DNA of 64,000 nucleotides, from contig JAJVDF010000361.1 of NCBI GenBank assembly GCA_022410635.1, positions 811,440 to 875,439 on the forward strand. Reading direction: 5' to 3'. Below the pieces are notes generated by a model. It was not told the origin of the DNA and searched no databases. It worked only from the letters and a program-made list of their open reading frames with translations. Origin of the DNA: Tretioscincus oriximinensis (taxonomy: Eukaryota; Chordata; Lepidosauria; Squamata; Gymnophthalmidae). The position numbers were made by a program, and so were the translations under genes. This document shows positions 34,990 to 45,108 of this stretch, one piece after another (within the stretch, counting starts at the first letter, position 1; each line of letters begins with the position of its first letter).

Positions 34990-35620
34990 TTCAAACAGTG
35001 GTTAAGGATATTCAATCACAAAATGGCATGGCAGCTATAGCTCAATCATGCTCCCTATCTTATCTTGCCCAATTCAAACAGCAATTCAAACTGGAAAACT
35101 ACTTAACACTGGAGATACCCTATATATTAAGGAAGTTATATACAAAAGCCCGATTCAACCAAATGGATATAATGTTAAAAGCTGGGCAGAGACCAAAACA
35201 CCACACATGGTTATCATCTGTGCCCCTGCAGGTCCAACAGCAGAGAGAATATTGCTCATTTTCTTCTTGAATGTCCGCTATATGATTTGCTCAGAGCCCG
35301 TTATCTACTCCCCTTCCTGATAGACTATGATGCAGAGATGGATACAGCTAAAGCCCACTAGCTCTTAAGGAGGTAGGATACATACAGCCCTATATATTGA
35401 ATATGTATCCAAAAGATGGTCCAATTTCCTTGCAAGCAGGGATTCTCAGGGAAACTGAGTGCTCGAACTCAATCATTCAAATTTAGCTTGTTATAAATGA
35501 AGTTCTAGATGTGTTTTATATTTTACACATAATACATGTCTACATTTTATAAAGTCCAGTTCTGTGAAATGATATGGTCTTTTGACTAATCAATAAAGTT
35601 TTTTGGATTTGGACAGAAAA
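34990..35620 (+). mobile_element. Non-LTR retrotransposon 3' fragment
   Basis: A broken frame near 35220-35310 reads ENIAHFLLECPLYDLLRARY after Cys-containing residues. This is the pattern of the C-terminal zinc-knuckle region of several LINE clades. It is followed by a UTR ending GACTAATCAATAAAG. The clade (L2, R4 or I-like) is not decided. The fragment at 54430-54715 ends in a similar way. Confidence 0.6.
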
Positions 35621-35826
35621 TATCACAGCCTTACATTTATGTACATCAGTAGGAACTAACATGCATAAAATAGTTCAAAGTTAGTATTCTAGGTCCACAG
35701 GACATATATAGAGGTAGATTTTCATTCACTGAGGGAGACCATTGAACAATGAAGGTCAAAATATGCCTGGCCATTCTTGGAACATTTATTCTACACACAC
35801 ATACGTCATGTGGGGTATTTTATATA

Positions 35827-35967
35827 CAGGGTGCTTCAAAAAAATGTATACACACTGTATAACATTAGCCTCGTAGAGTGGGAAATCCTGAAATTTAACT
35901 TTGTAGGACAGTAAATAAATTTTCTATGGAAGTTCAAAGTGTGTATACATTTTTTTGAAGCACCCTG
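35827..35967. mobile_element. Mariner-like MITE, copy 2
   Basis: Ends CAGGGTGCTTCAAAAAAATG and its near-perfect complement (about 30 bp), flanked by TA, 141 bp. It shares the internal ACAGTAAATAAATTTTCTAT block with copy 1, with about 70 bp less interior. Confidence 0.9.
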
Positions 35968-37119
35968 TACATTGGTTCCCACTGATGGATAGATACTGTA
36001 TTTTGGACTTTGATATTTTATGAATTGTTAGAAAGCCTTTCATAAAATTGGAGTATTTTAAGGGCTACATTTGAACATTTTTTTAAAAAATAAATAATCA
36101 AAACTGGTTAGCTTTACATTAGCCATATCTTTATCCCCAGAGATTTTTTTCTCATATTTCTGGTTTGAAAGTTTGTTTTTATATGTCCCAATACTACCAT
36201 TAGCGACATAAAGAATAAAATGTTACTGGTAAATATAATAAAAACATAAGACATACCACCTTCCAAAGTAGAATAAGAGTCCCAAAATCTTGGTTAATAC
36301 AAACATTTTTACTAATCAATTAAAGCTTATAAATAAAGGAGGAAAGCAAATATCCAGAGTCTGGGAGCAACCATGAATTATCAGAAGAATTTCCCTACAT
36401 TACTTCTTAAATGAAACATTTATACAGGACAGTCTATTCTTTAAACTGACCACAGAATTTGTAGAATTTTAGGGTTCTCCCCCTCCAACAGTTAAACTTT
36501 TTCTGCCCATTAATTAGTTATTAGAATATTAATTATTAGAAATATTAATTAATTAATTATAATTATTTCTTTTATTATTAATGAGAACCAGCTTAATTCA
36601 TTAACTGAAGTGGAGTGCATTGAAGTTAAGAGTATATAGATTCTTGTTTCCTCTCATAACCATTCTTAACACTTGATACCGTATTTGGCTTTTCCCATGC
36701 TCACATTATTTCAAAATCTCAAGACTACCACAGCATGTAACAAAACCTCAACAATATTAAGCCTCCCTATTAAATCAGACATTACCTCATTAAACAACCA
36801 GCCTCAGAAGGTGTTAATGTCACTATTTCAAACCGGACAAGCTGACACCTGTTTATTCCCTTATACATTTTAAGCAATTTCAAATTCCAGCTGCAAAGTG
36901 ACTGGTTTGTTGTTCTTGTAAAAAGATTTTTAAAAAGGGTCTGTTTATTGAAACATCAATGGAGAATTTAATCGCGTTTGGGATACAAAGAGACTGAAGA
37001 AATATATGCTGAATTAGCCATTTTTGTAAATGCAATAAGCATTATTTTCCGGTTTAAAATTCTCAATTTTGTGTCAGAGGCCCTGGTCATACTTATGTTT
37101 TACCCCAGCCAGCCTCTGT
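35968..37119. other. No recognisable feature
   Basis: Very AT-rich (for example the ATTAATTAATTAATTATAAT patch at 36535-36560). No exon or repeat recognised. Confidence 0.5.
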
Positions 37120-37425
37120 CCATTTTCGAAGTGAGAAAACACATCAGGAAAATGCCAAGAGGACTAGACAGGTTTATGGACACCAAGGGTATAAATGGAT
37201 TCTAGGATGGATGTCTGGATGTTGCCTTCGGGATGGAGCAACAGGCAGGACTCCTGAAATACCATTTGCAGGGAGTCATGAACAGGACCATATTTTGCTT
37301 TCCTCTGTTCAGACTGCCCAGGTGCATCTGGAGGGCTTCTGTGTGACACAGAATGCTGGACTAGATGGGCTGTGGCCTGATCCAGTATGGCTCTTCTTAT
37401 GTTCTTATGTTCTTAAGAGGTTCTA
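37120..37425 (+). mobile_element. CR1-type LINE 3' end
   Basis: Sense copy: GACAGGTTTATGGACACCAA, through CTAGATGGGCTGTGGCCTGA, ending with the 8-bp unit TTCTTATG repeated (37402-37420), the hallmark 3' terminus of CR1-type elements. Confidence 0.85.
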
Positions 37426-37998
37426 TTTCAGTTCCTGCCACAGCTTACACTAGTATGTGGATGGGAGGTTCCTTCTCTTAGATATAGCTCAGAATAAGAT
37501 TCATTATGGACAGGACAGGGAAGGTGGGGCTTTGGTTTAGACAATGTGTGTTTGTGGAATACTATTCACTTTGCTTTTGCATTTTCTTTCCATTCTGAAA
37601 GTAGATTGAATCCAGATGTGACCACAACCTTAAACATGATAAATACTGTATACTTTCTGACTCACAAAACATTATATAGGCATATAGAGGAATTTTGTAT
37701 CCTGGTGTCAGAATAGCACCATATCTAAAATAGTTTTTATTACATGGAGACAGATTATCAGCTGTTTAACTTAGAAGTGATAATTAGTCTCTTTAAAATG
37801 AAAATTTGAAAGTTCCACTGAAATACTGCCAGAAATATTTGTACAGGATATTACGTAGCTTGACATATATAATCTGATTATGATGATGGGAAAAGGGGAA
37901 AAAATGAGTACTTTTGAAGAAATTTCCCGTGTTCCATATTATCAATTCATTTCTGCAAATTTAAACTATCAGAGAAAATCCATGCTGCTCTTACTACT

Positions 37999-38016
37999 GG
38001 CCACCAGATGGCAGCA
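37999..38016 (+). promoter_or_regulatory. CTCF-type motif
   Basis: GGCCACCAGATGGCAGCA agrees with the remembered CTCF core CCACCAGRKGGCAG at every core position. It lies outside recognisable repeats. Binding is not shown. Confidence 0.45.
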
Positions 38017-38589
38017 ATGTGTTTATGAATAATGCAGTAATACAGGTTCATTCAATTGCATTAAACATTAAAATTGCAAATTAATAATTACTTCGCAAAT
38101 ATGGTGAATGCAAGGAAAGCTTTGTTCTTATAATGACATATTATTGTTTTCAATGTGGAAGCACATCTAACGTTGCCCTTGTCCAGTTACTGCCCAATTA
38201 CTCAGGCCAAAGACTCTGTTCCCTTAATACTTCATGTATACAAAATTCACAATATTTAGCTTATGTTTAGGCACACAGATATGTATCCAGCACATAACAT
38301 GCAGCAGCTATGAACATTTTGGTTAACTGCCAGAAAAACACAGAAAAAGCCATTTCTAAACTATGACCTCACAGAGAAAAGTATATCTATAACTTTAAAA
38401 GCCAATAGCAACAATAATGCATTTAAATATGACTAAAGCTCGGTTTGTACAGGCTTCAGGAACATGTTTTAAGGATCTATTACAACTAATGTGTTATAGT
38501 GTTGTAACAAATCACTGCAGTGTATTTACTGAGGCATCAGTAATAGGGGAAAATGGGAGCGAAAGCTATGGCTCTGTGCGGGCAGATAC

Positions 38590-38851
38590 AATTTATTTAT
38601 TATTTATTTTTTGTATTTATATCCCGCCCTATACCCGAAGGTCTCAGGGCGGCCTACCATAGGGTGGTGCACATAGCTTATGTTGCTTTCTCCACAACAG
38701 ACACTCTGTGGAGTAGGTGGGGCTGAGAGAGTTCAAAGAACTGTGACTGGCCCAAGGTCACCCAGCTGGCTTTCATGGAGGAGTGGGGAATTGAGCCGGG
38801 AGACTACCAGATAAGAGTCCCACACTCTAAACACTACACTAAACTGGCTCC
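38590..38851 (-). mobile_element. SINE-A copy
   Basis: Minus-strand copy with complete body, B-box GGCTCAATTCC and an AAAT-repeat tail. Confidence 0.88.
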
Positions 38852-39066
38852 TATGTCAAATATATTCCACTTTCACCATGTGTTATTTGCATAGCCACAT
38901 AGCATCTGACTGTTCAATCATAGGCCAGTCAGTTCATGCTTTTTTTCCTTCCCTGAACCTGTCTAAACAGAGTCTAATGCAGTGAATAAGAGAGGGGTTT
39001 ATATAGACTTGCCTGAATTATATACTGAAAAAACAAGTAAAATCTGGAGCCAGGAAAGCAAAAATT

Positions 39067-39106
39067 AGAATACAGAGGCATATACATATGGATACCTCTG
39101 TATTCT
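39067..39106. repeat. Short hairpin
   Basis: Arms AGAATACAGAGG and its exact complement around CATATACATATGG-type sequence. It may be the remains of a MITE. Confidence 0.6.
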
Positions 39107-39879
39107 GAATTAGGACATCACTGGTAGACATCAGATCAGAAGCCTCTCAAATTGGCTTACATCCTATCCTGTGAAGATGAAGTGGCAAATGGAGCCACCC
39201 ATATTCTTCATTAATGAATGAAAGGGAGGTTCTTAGTGCACTTGCTGGAGCAGAATATGAACAAGTACAGAAAGGCCATCTCAAAAACAAAGACAAATGA
39301 AAAGGCATCTCTTCTTGAAACAATATATTTATCCAAGTTATCCAAATTGCCAAATAAAACAAGTTCAGATCGAGTTCAGGTTCAGATCAAGATTGTAGCA
39401 CAAATACGTTTGGAAAAACATTCTCAATTCTTTCCAATCTGTTCAGGACAAGAATGGAAGAGGATGAGGGCACCGACATTGCTGCAGACCCATCTTATAC
39501 TTTTCTGGAGTCAGGGAGATTTTGATACTATATTGCAAATAGCTCGCTTGTCACATCATTTCTGAAGCCTAGCGAAATTGTGCTCCAGTCATGGGCCACT
39601 CCAATATGGTGGATCTGTATTATCATTAGAGAGGCCCATGTATTGTAAATATTTAAAATGGTCATACTTTTCACACCAGCTTGACCTGCAGTTGCAATGG
39701 TCATGAGCTAAATGTACCCCCAGGTACTGATCTGAAGCATGGACTAAAATGATCTATTCCAGATTCCAAGTCCAATGGTGTTTTGAAGCACTTGAGAAAG
39801 AATACAATGGTCTCATCTTTCCTTGGTCCCATTAACAGATGGAAAATGCTTATGGTGGCGTTGAATTGGTCCACTTGAT
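39107..39879. other. No recognisable feature
   Basis: A 115-codon plus-strand frame at 39218-39565 has no known motif. No repeat recognised. Confidence 0.45.
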
Positions 39880-39998
39880 GTGGAATGTCCAGCAAAGGGA
39901 CTAGTAGCACTTTGAGACTTATAGGAGAAAAGTGGTCTCAAAGTGCTACTAGCCTCTATGCTGGGCTTTCTAGTGGACAAACATGGTTATTTCTCTGA
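39880..39998. repeat. Fold-back repeat family S, shortened copy
   Basis: GTCCAGCAAAGGGACTAGTA and GTGCTACTAGCCTCTATGCT arms with most of the loop deleted, then a right end close to CAAACATGGTTATTTCTCTG. Confidence 0.75.
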
Positions 39999-40050
39999 AA
40001 TTGATGTGGAATGACTCAATTGGCAATTGGCTACATAAATCACTTAAAGA

Positions 40051-40119
40051 TTTAGTGCTGAGTAACTTTACCATTTAGTGCTGAGTAACTTTACCATTTA
40101 GTGCTGAGTAACTTTACCA
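40051..40119. repeat. Three exact 23-bp tandem units
   Basis: TTTAGTGCTGAGTAACTTTA plus CCA, repeated three times without a change. Confidence 0.95.
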
Positions 40120-40939
40120 CTGATCAGTCAGTATCGATAGCCTCTGTAATGTATTTCATTGTTATTCTATAGTAATACGTATTCTAAATTTGCTCCCCAA
40201 AGAGGGAGATCTATTTGAGCACAGGAATGTGTTTTTTCTTCTTGATTTCTCACCCTCCCCACAACCTCCACTTATGCAGACAGCTTAGTAAATGTGACCT
40301 AAATTCCTAGTATCTGTGTTTGCAGCAATAAGTACACATCACACACATTCCATTCAGATTTGAAGCTCTGCCTCAAAACCAGTCATAAAACTGAAATTGC
40401 CTCCTTTTCTAGCCTTCTATTAAGAAAGAGATAACTCCACAACTAGGTGATAAAAGTGTATTGCCACTCTTGAATTTTGTATACATTTCATTTCTGGTAT
40501 TTTGTGTAGCAATTTAATCATTTCAAGAATTAGAATTTAGAATTATTTTTTGATAGGCATAAAATTTTAGAAAAACTTTCCTAACTTGTTAGCCACTAAC
40601 GTGTTTACTAACCTGCAATAGCTAATATTTCAAATACAAATATGGGTTCTGTTACTTGTAACTCATTTACAGACTTTCCCTTCTATATTCATGTAGAAAT
40701 GCCACTATATAACAGAAACAAACCGCTACATCTATTTTGGCCATCGTTCCAAAGTACCAAAGCATTATGTCCAAAGTGTCTACCCTAAGATATAAAAACC
40801 CCATAATCACAATGCATTTGGTGTACTGGATGTATACAGCATCTACGCATCTCACTCACTGGAGAACCTATCACCACTCCACTAATCAAGAACCCTACCT
40901 ATCTCTTCATTGGCTTCAGTGAACATTGGAAATGGTTCC
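40120..40939. other. No recognisable feature
   Basis: AT-rich intronic sequence. Confidence 0.5.
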
Positions 40940-41480
40940 TATAGACGTGTGTAGAAAGCATCCGGTACCTGGATCTTTCTACCACCGTCCCTTTTAGGGA
41001 CTTGGGAGCCAGCTGTGATTGTGGGCTAGAGAGATCACAGGCTGGCTGGGGGTCTGCTATGAAGAGAGCAGACGGAAAGCAGAAAGTTTAGAAGTCTGTT
41101 GCTAAAATAACCACACAAAGGCCTCAGGTGGAAGTGTGGTTTACTTCAGGAAAGGAAAGAAGAGGAAGTGAACCCAGATTGTTGGTGCCCAGGTCTTTTA
41201 AAACCTCCCTTCCAGGATGAGTTACAGGCAGTCAGCTGGTACAAAACATCTCCCAGGCTCCTCTTGCTTCTGTAAACATCCTGGCCTTGGCCCAGCCCAT
41301 TCCTTTGTTCTGGGGTCCTTCAGGCTTCANTTCCTGGCTGCAGAGCCTCACCATGCAGCCGGCAGAACCACCATTGTTCAGCTAATACTTTGCACATACA
41401 CAGGCAGAAGAGGAAATGAAGGATTAGCCAAGTTACTATTGAAACAAAGGGGCTGGGCTGGGGTATTACAAAGAGGTGGC
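40940..41480. other. GC-richer block, possible LTR or old insertion
   Basis: Composition rises sharply around 40960-41380 (GGGAGCCAGCTGTGATTGTG, GGCCTTGGCCCAGCCC). No family was recognised and the open frame over it (41217-41561) has no motif. N at 41330. Confidence 0.3.
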
Positions 41481-41904
41481 AAAAGGTGGTTAGACCAGAA
41501 ATGCAGAGTAGAAAAGCAAACTGCAAAAGTTGAAATTACAGACTGGAACAGTAACTTTTAAGCTATAGAATATTAATAGAGGCTTGCATAAAAATATTTA
41601 CAAGTATAAAATACAACAGACGTGTTCTGCATTCTGTGTCCCTCTNATCTTCTAGAATAAATTCAATGTTTCCTGGCTGCTCTTTTGACAACTGGGGCAG
41701 CTGCCTATCGATTAATATCAAAGCTAGAGATTTCCTGGGTGCTGGGTGCTTTACAGCTGTACACACCCCCTTCCGTAACTCAGCACAAATTATGAAATAC
41801 CAATTGGCAACACTTGCCTAGACAAAACAATAATTTTCATGCAAGTGGTGATCATAACAACCAACTTGGGTAGTGTTGAGAAGAGGTTAAACAATTTCTG
41901 GAAT

Positions 41905-42045
41905 CCAGGTTACTAAAAGGAATGCCTACGAAACAGGCTCAGCTTGGAGATGTACTTGCAGAAAGTTGAAAGCAGGTGAGATGCTGGACTCAATGAACCT
42001 TATCAATGAGCTTATCCAGTAGGGCTTTTCTTATGTTCTCATAAC
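41905..42045 (+). mobile_element. CR1-type LINE 3' end, other subfamily
   Basis: GCAGGTGAGATGCTGGACTC, then AGTAGGGCTTTTCTTATGTT, ending near TTCTTATGTTCTCAT. It differs from the main CR1 group here. Confidence 0.7.
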
Positions 42046-44333
42046 CCTACCAAATCACATCACACCAATAATGGACACAATTTCCTGGGTTCAACCTATC
42101 AATAGTGGTGTTATTCATACTTTGATCTGAAAATGAAATACATTTAACAACTGCATCTTGCAATGTTATAATCCTAAATTCAGAAAAGATTGATTGACTT
42201 TCACAATATGAGAAACAAAATAAAGACCTAAAATATATAAGAACAGAGTTCTGCCATTCACTGAACTTGGAAATGATTTTTAAAATGAATCTAATGTTTC
42301 ATATTTCTGTCACTTTATATAACAGTCACTGCAAAACATTATGTTGTGTTGTTGGTTATCCAGCAACAGCTTCCACCAAGATGTACCTTTCCAATATAAC
42401 CATGGAGTAGATAAAAGAGATGAGAGTAAGGACAAGAGGCAACAGATACACGGTTTCAGATGCTGACTGACAACACTGCCTTCCCTTTACATGGTTTTAT
42501 TTAGTTATTACAACCATCTCTCTGTAAATGACACTTAGGATTATTTAAGATTATGTTGTAATCCTTTTAATCCCCAGTGCTTTAAATTTCAGGCTCAACA
42601 CCAAAGAGCAAACTAGCACTTAGCAGGAATGTTTAAAGATTTGAACATAAATCTTCTTTTATTCACTGTTCTTCTGATGAAGACCTAGTGTAAAATGTCA
42701 GTTTGTGGGGAGACCAAAGTGATATCCAGCAACAAATCGTATAACATTCCTTCACCATCCTGTGAAATTGTTTCAAATAATGTTTGGCTTTCAAACTCTG
42801 CAAGGTCGAAGATCATAAATTATCCCAGGTGTGTTTGAAGACCATGGTGGCACTGAATACTGCACAAAACATTTCATATCACCTATCAATAAACAGATAT
42901 GTCTCACTTCTCTCATCTTGAAATATTCTGGCTGGTACTCAGAATATGTGCAAAACTGATGCATAAAATGGGTATGAATGTTTAGATATGACAAACTTTC
43001 TTTACAGCTAGATAGAGCTTTCATGGTGATGATTTGGGTTATATTTTTTGCTTTCATTAATGTGTTTTAATAAAAGCTGCCTCTATAATGCTACTACAAT
43101 TTTATAAAAATATATTTATGGACCTGTGCAGTAGAAAGTAATGTGATTTGATCTATTAATCTGGTACCCTTGCAGTACCCTATCTAAGCCCAAGGACAAA
43201 GAGAATAGGAAATTAAATAAAAATGTCATCCCATTTTATAAATGGCACAAAATGTATCAACTCCTGTTGACTAAGAATCTTGTGTTTCTGGCAAGCACCA
43301 TACTCTGTTCAAACAATGTTTCATAATAACTTATTTTCAAGATCATTGTAGATACAAAGCTAGTGGCTATGAGTTTTGGTGGTGTTGTCTACGAAGTCAC
43401 AGCAGTTTCCTGGGTAACTGCATGGGCACCTTGACAGGCATTTCTATGCTGTTCATTTTGTCAGAGATACAATCAGTTGTTTGTCATTGTCTACTTTCAG
43501 GGAGACACTAGGGACTGAACTGGCAACCCTCTGTTTTCTAGACAGCTGTCGTTAGGCTAAACCCTCCCATAATCCCCTAACTCCTAAATTAACCCAGTAG
43601 AAAAGACTAGTTAATCAATTCTGAGGGCCACAGAAAGTAGGCATGAACAGAGTTGTCTCATTCACCAACAATTAATCATTCCTTTGATGCCTATAACTTT
43701 ATCATCAGTATGTTTCTGAACAATCAATAAGAAAATATGTATCCATCAAACAAATATTCTTTGAATTCATTCAAATTGTTTGAATTTGGAAAAAAAAAGA
43801 TTGCAAAGTTTTTCATGTAAGCTAGAATAGATGGGTTGCTGCCTTCTTTTATTTCTTTTTTAAAAACACCTTTCACTCTGTGAGGTTCCTTTAGTCGAAA
43901 TAAACCTGTCATTAAATACTATGAAATAGTAAAAATAAACAGGCAAATTCCACCCTTTGGGGAGGATCACTTATGTAAGCAGTGTGAGAAAGTTCTGTTC
44001 GCTGGAGTTCAACAGGTCAAGGATCTCAGTCTCAAATCCAAAACAAATTGCCTACTAACTTTCAAAAACAAATTAAACGTGGCACATTAATCAGAAAATC
44101 AACAGGTTCTCAAGAGGTTTCGGTTTATCCAACCATCAAGATGCTTTAGCCGAAAGGGAACGAAAATAATGAATATTTTTTTCGTCTTTTCAACAGTCTT
44201 TTAAAAAGCAACAAAGCTGTCTTGCCATGCTGTATTTATTAATTAGCTACTCAAGGAAATGAACACAAATACACACTTTTTAAAATGATGTAGTAGGCAA
44301 ATACTGCTGAAACCATCATAAATCACCACCTAC
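42046..44333. other. Long stretch, mostly unassigned
   Basis: AT-rich intron next to the exon. No repeat or coding signal recognised. Low repeat content makes it a reasonable place to look for conserved intronic elements. Confidence 0.5.
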
Positions 44334-44423
44334 CTGGAAGACGTTTTGTTTGCTAGATTTGTCTTTGGTCCATTCAATGTGAGCTCCACACAAGTCCACC
44401 CATTCTGGTTTATGCCCTGGTTT
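44334..44423 (-). CDS. ARHGAP15: ARHGAP15 coding exon, PH domain second half
   Basis: Internal coding exon of 90 bp (30 codons, phase 0 at both ends) on the minus strand. The acceptor is a T-rich tract ending in CCATAG before 44423; the donor is CAG|GTAGGT after 44334. It reads KPGHKPEWVDLCGAHIEW, then TKDKSSKQNVFQ. From memory, human ARHGAP15 has TGHKPESVDLCGAHIEWAKE followed by KSSRKNVFQ at this place, so the family call is secure. The segment continues the PH domain of this Rac-directed GTPase-activating protein; the catalytic RhoGAP domain lies in later exons, outside this window at lower coordinates. No further exon (ITTVSGNEF-like continuation) was found between 1 and 44333, in keeping with the very long introns of this gene in mammals. 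The flanking intron sequence is AT-rich and free of recognisable repeats for several hundred bases. Confidence 0.94.
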
Positions 44424-45108
44424 CTATGGATTAAAGAATAAAGAAAAAGATGTAAACTATACTAAAAAATAAAATAAAAAATTATTAAGTTTTGCTGGTC
44501 CAACTGTTACTATAGCTCTTTCCATGATGACATTTATTCTGTAAGATGAGCTGAGAACAGAGATAAATTGATTAGCTTTAATCTGCTTTTAGTACAACAG
44601 TAAGAGGGACATCTATGTGACTGTGGGTCCAGCACAGATGGAAATCATTTTCTATTTTAATCTTCCCAGTGTGCTAGGAAAACATTTACTATTTGGTTAG
44701 AAATGTCACTGAGAACANGGAATTTACCTATGCCCTGGTTACTTCAGGCAACGTGAAATATTCCCACCGTAAAGCATTAAAATTGCTTAAATAATTCATG
44801 CGAAGTTTCTCCATGCTTGATAGCAATATCTAAGAATCTAAAATATGTTTCTCTTTGGCCTTCCTGCTCCAGTATTCTCAGACAATAAACTCAGTTTCAA
44901 AATCATTTTTTGTATAATTTTGCTACTTAAGATTAGTTTAAATTTTTATCATAATTTTATACTTGCAAGCAGTTAATGGTAAAGATATCCTGTGGATAAT
45001 ACTGGAAAGAATATACAACAATTTATTCCTTTGTCACATTTTTCATTAAAGTGTTATTGCTAAGCAGTGGAAGCCTAGAAATGGTGAAGTTGGGTGGAGA
45101 ACACAATG

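Larger units (their letters stand above)
1..44333 (-). other. ARHGAP15: ARHGAP15 downstream intron, partial
   Basis: Begins with GTAGGT after the exon at 44334-44423. No coding exon was recognised on either strand in the remaining sequence, so I infer that the whole stretch is one long intron that continues beyond the window start. A short exon could still have been missed by eye. Confidence 0.7.
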
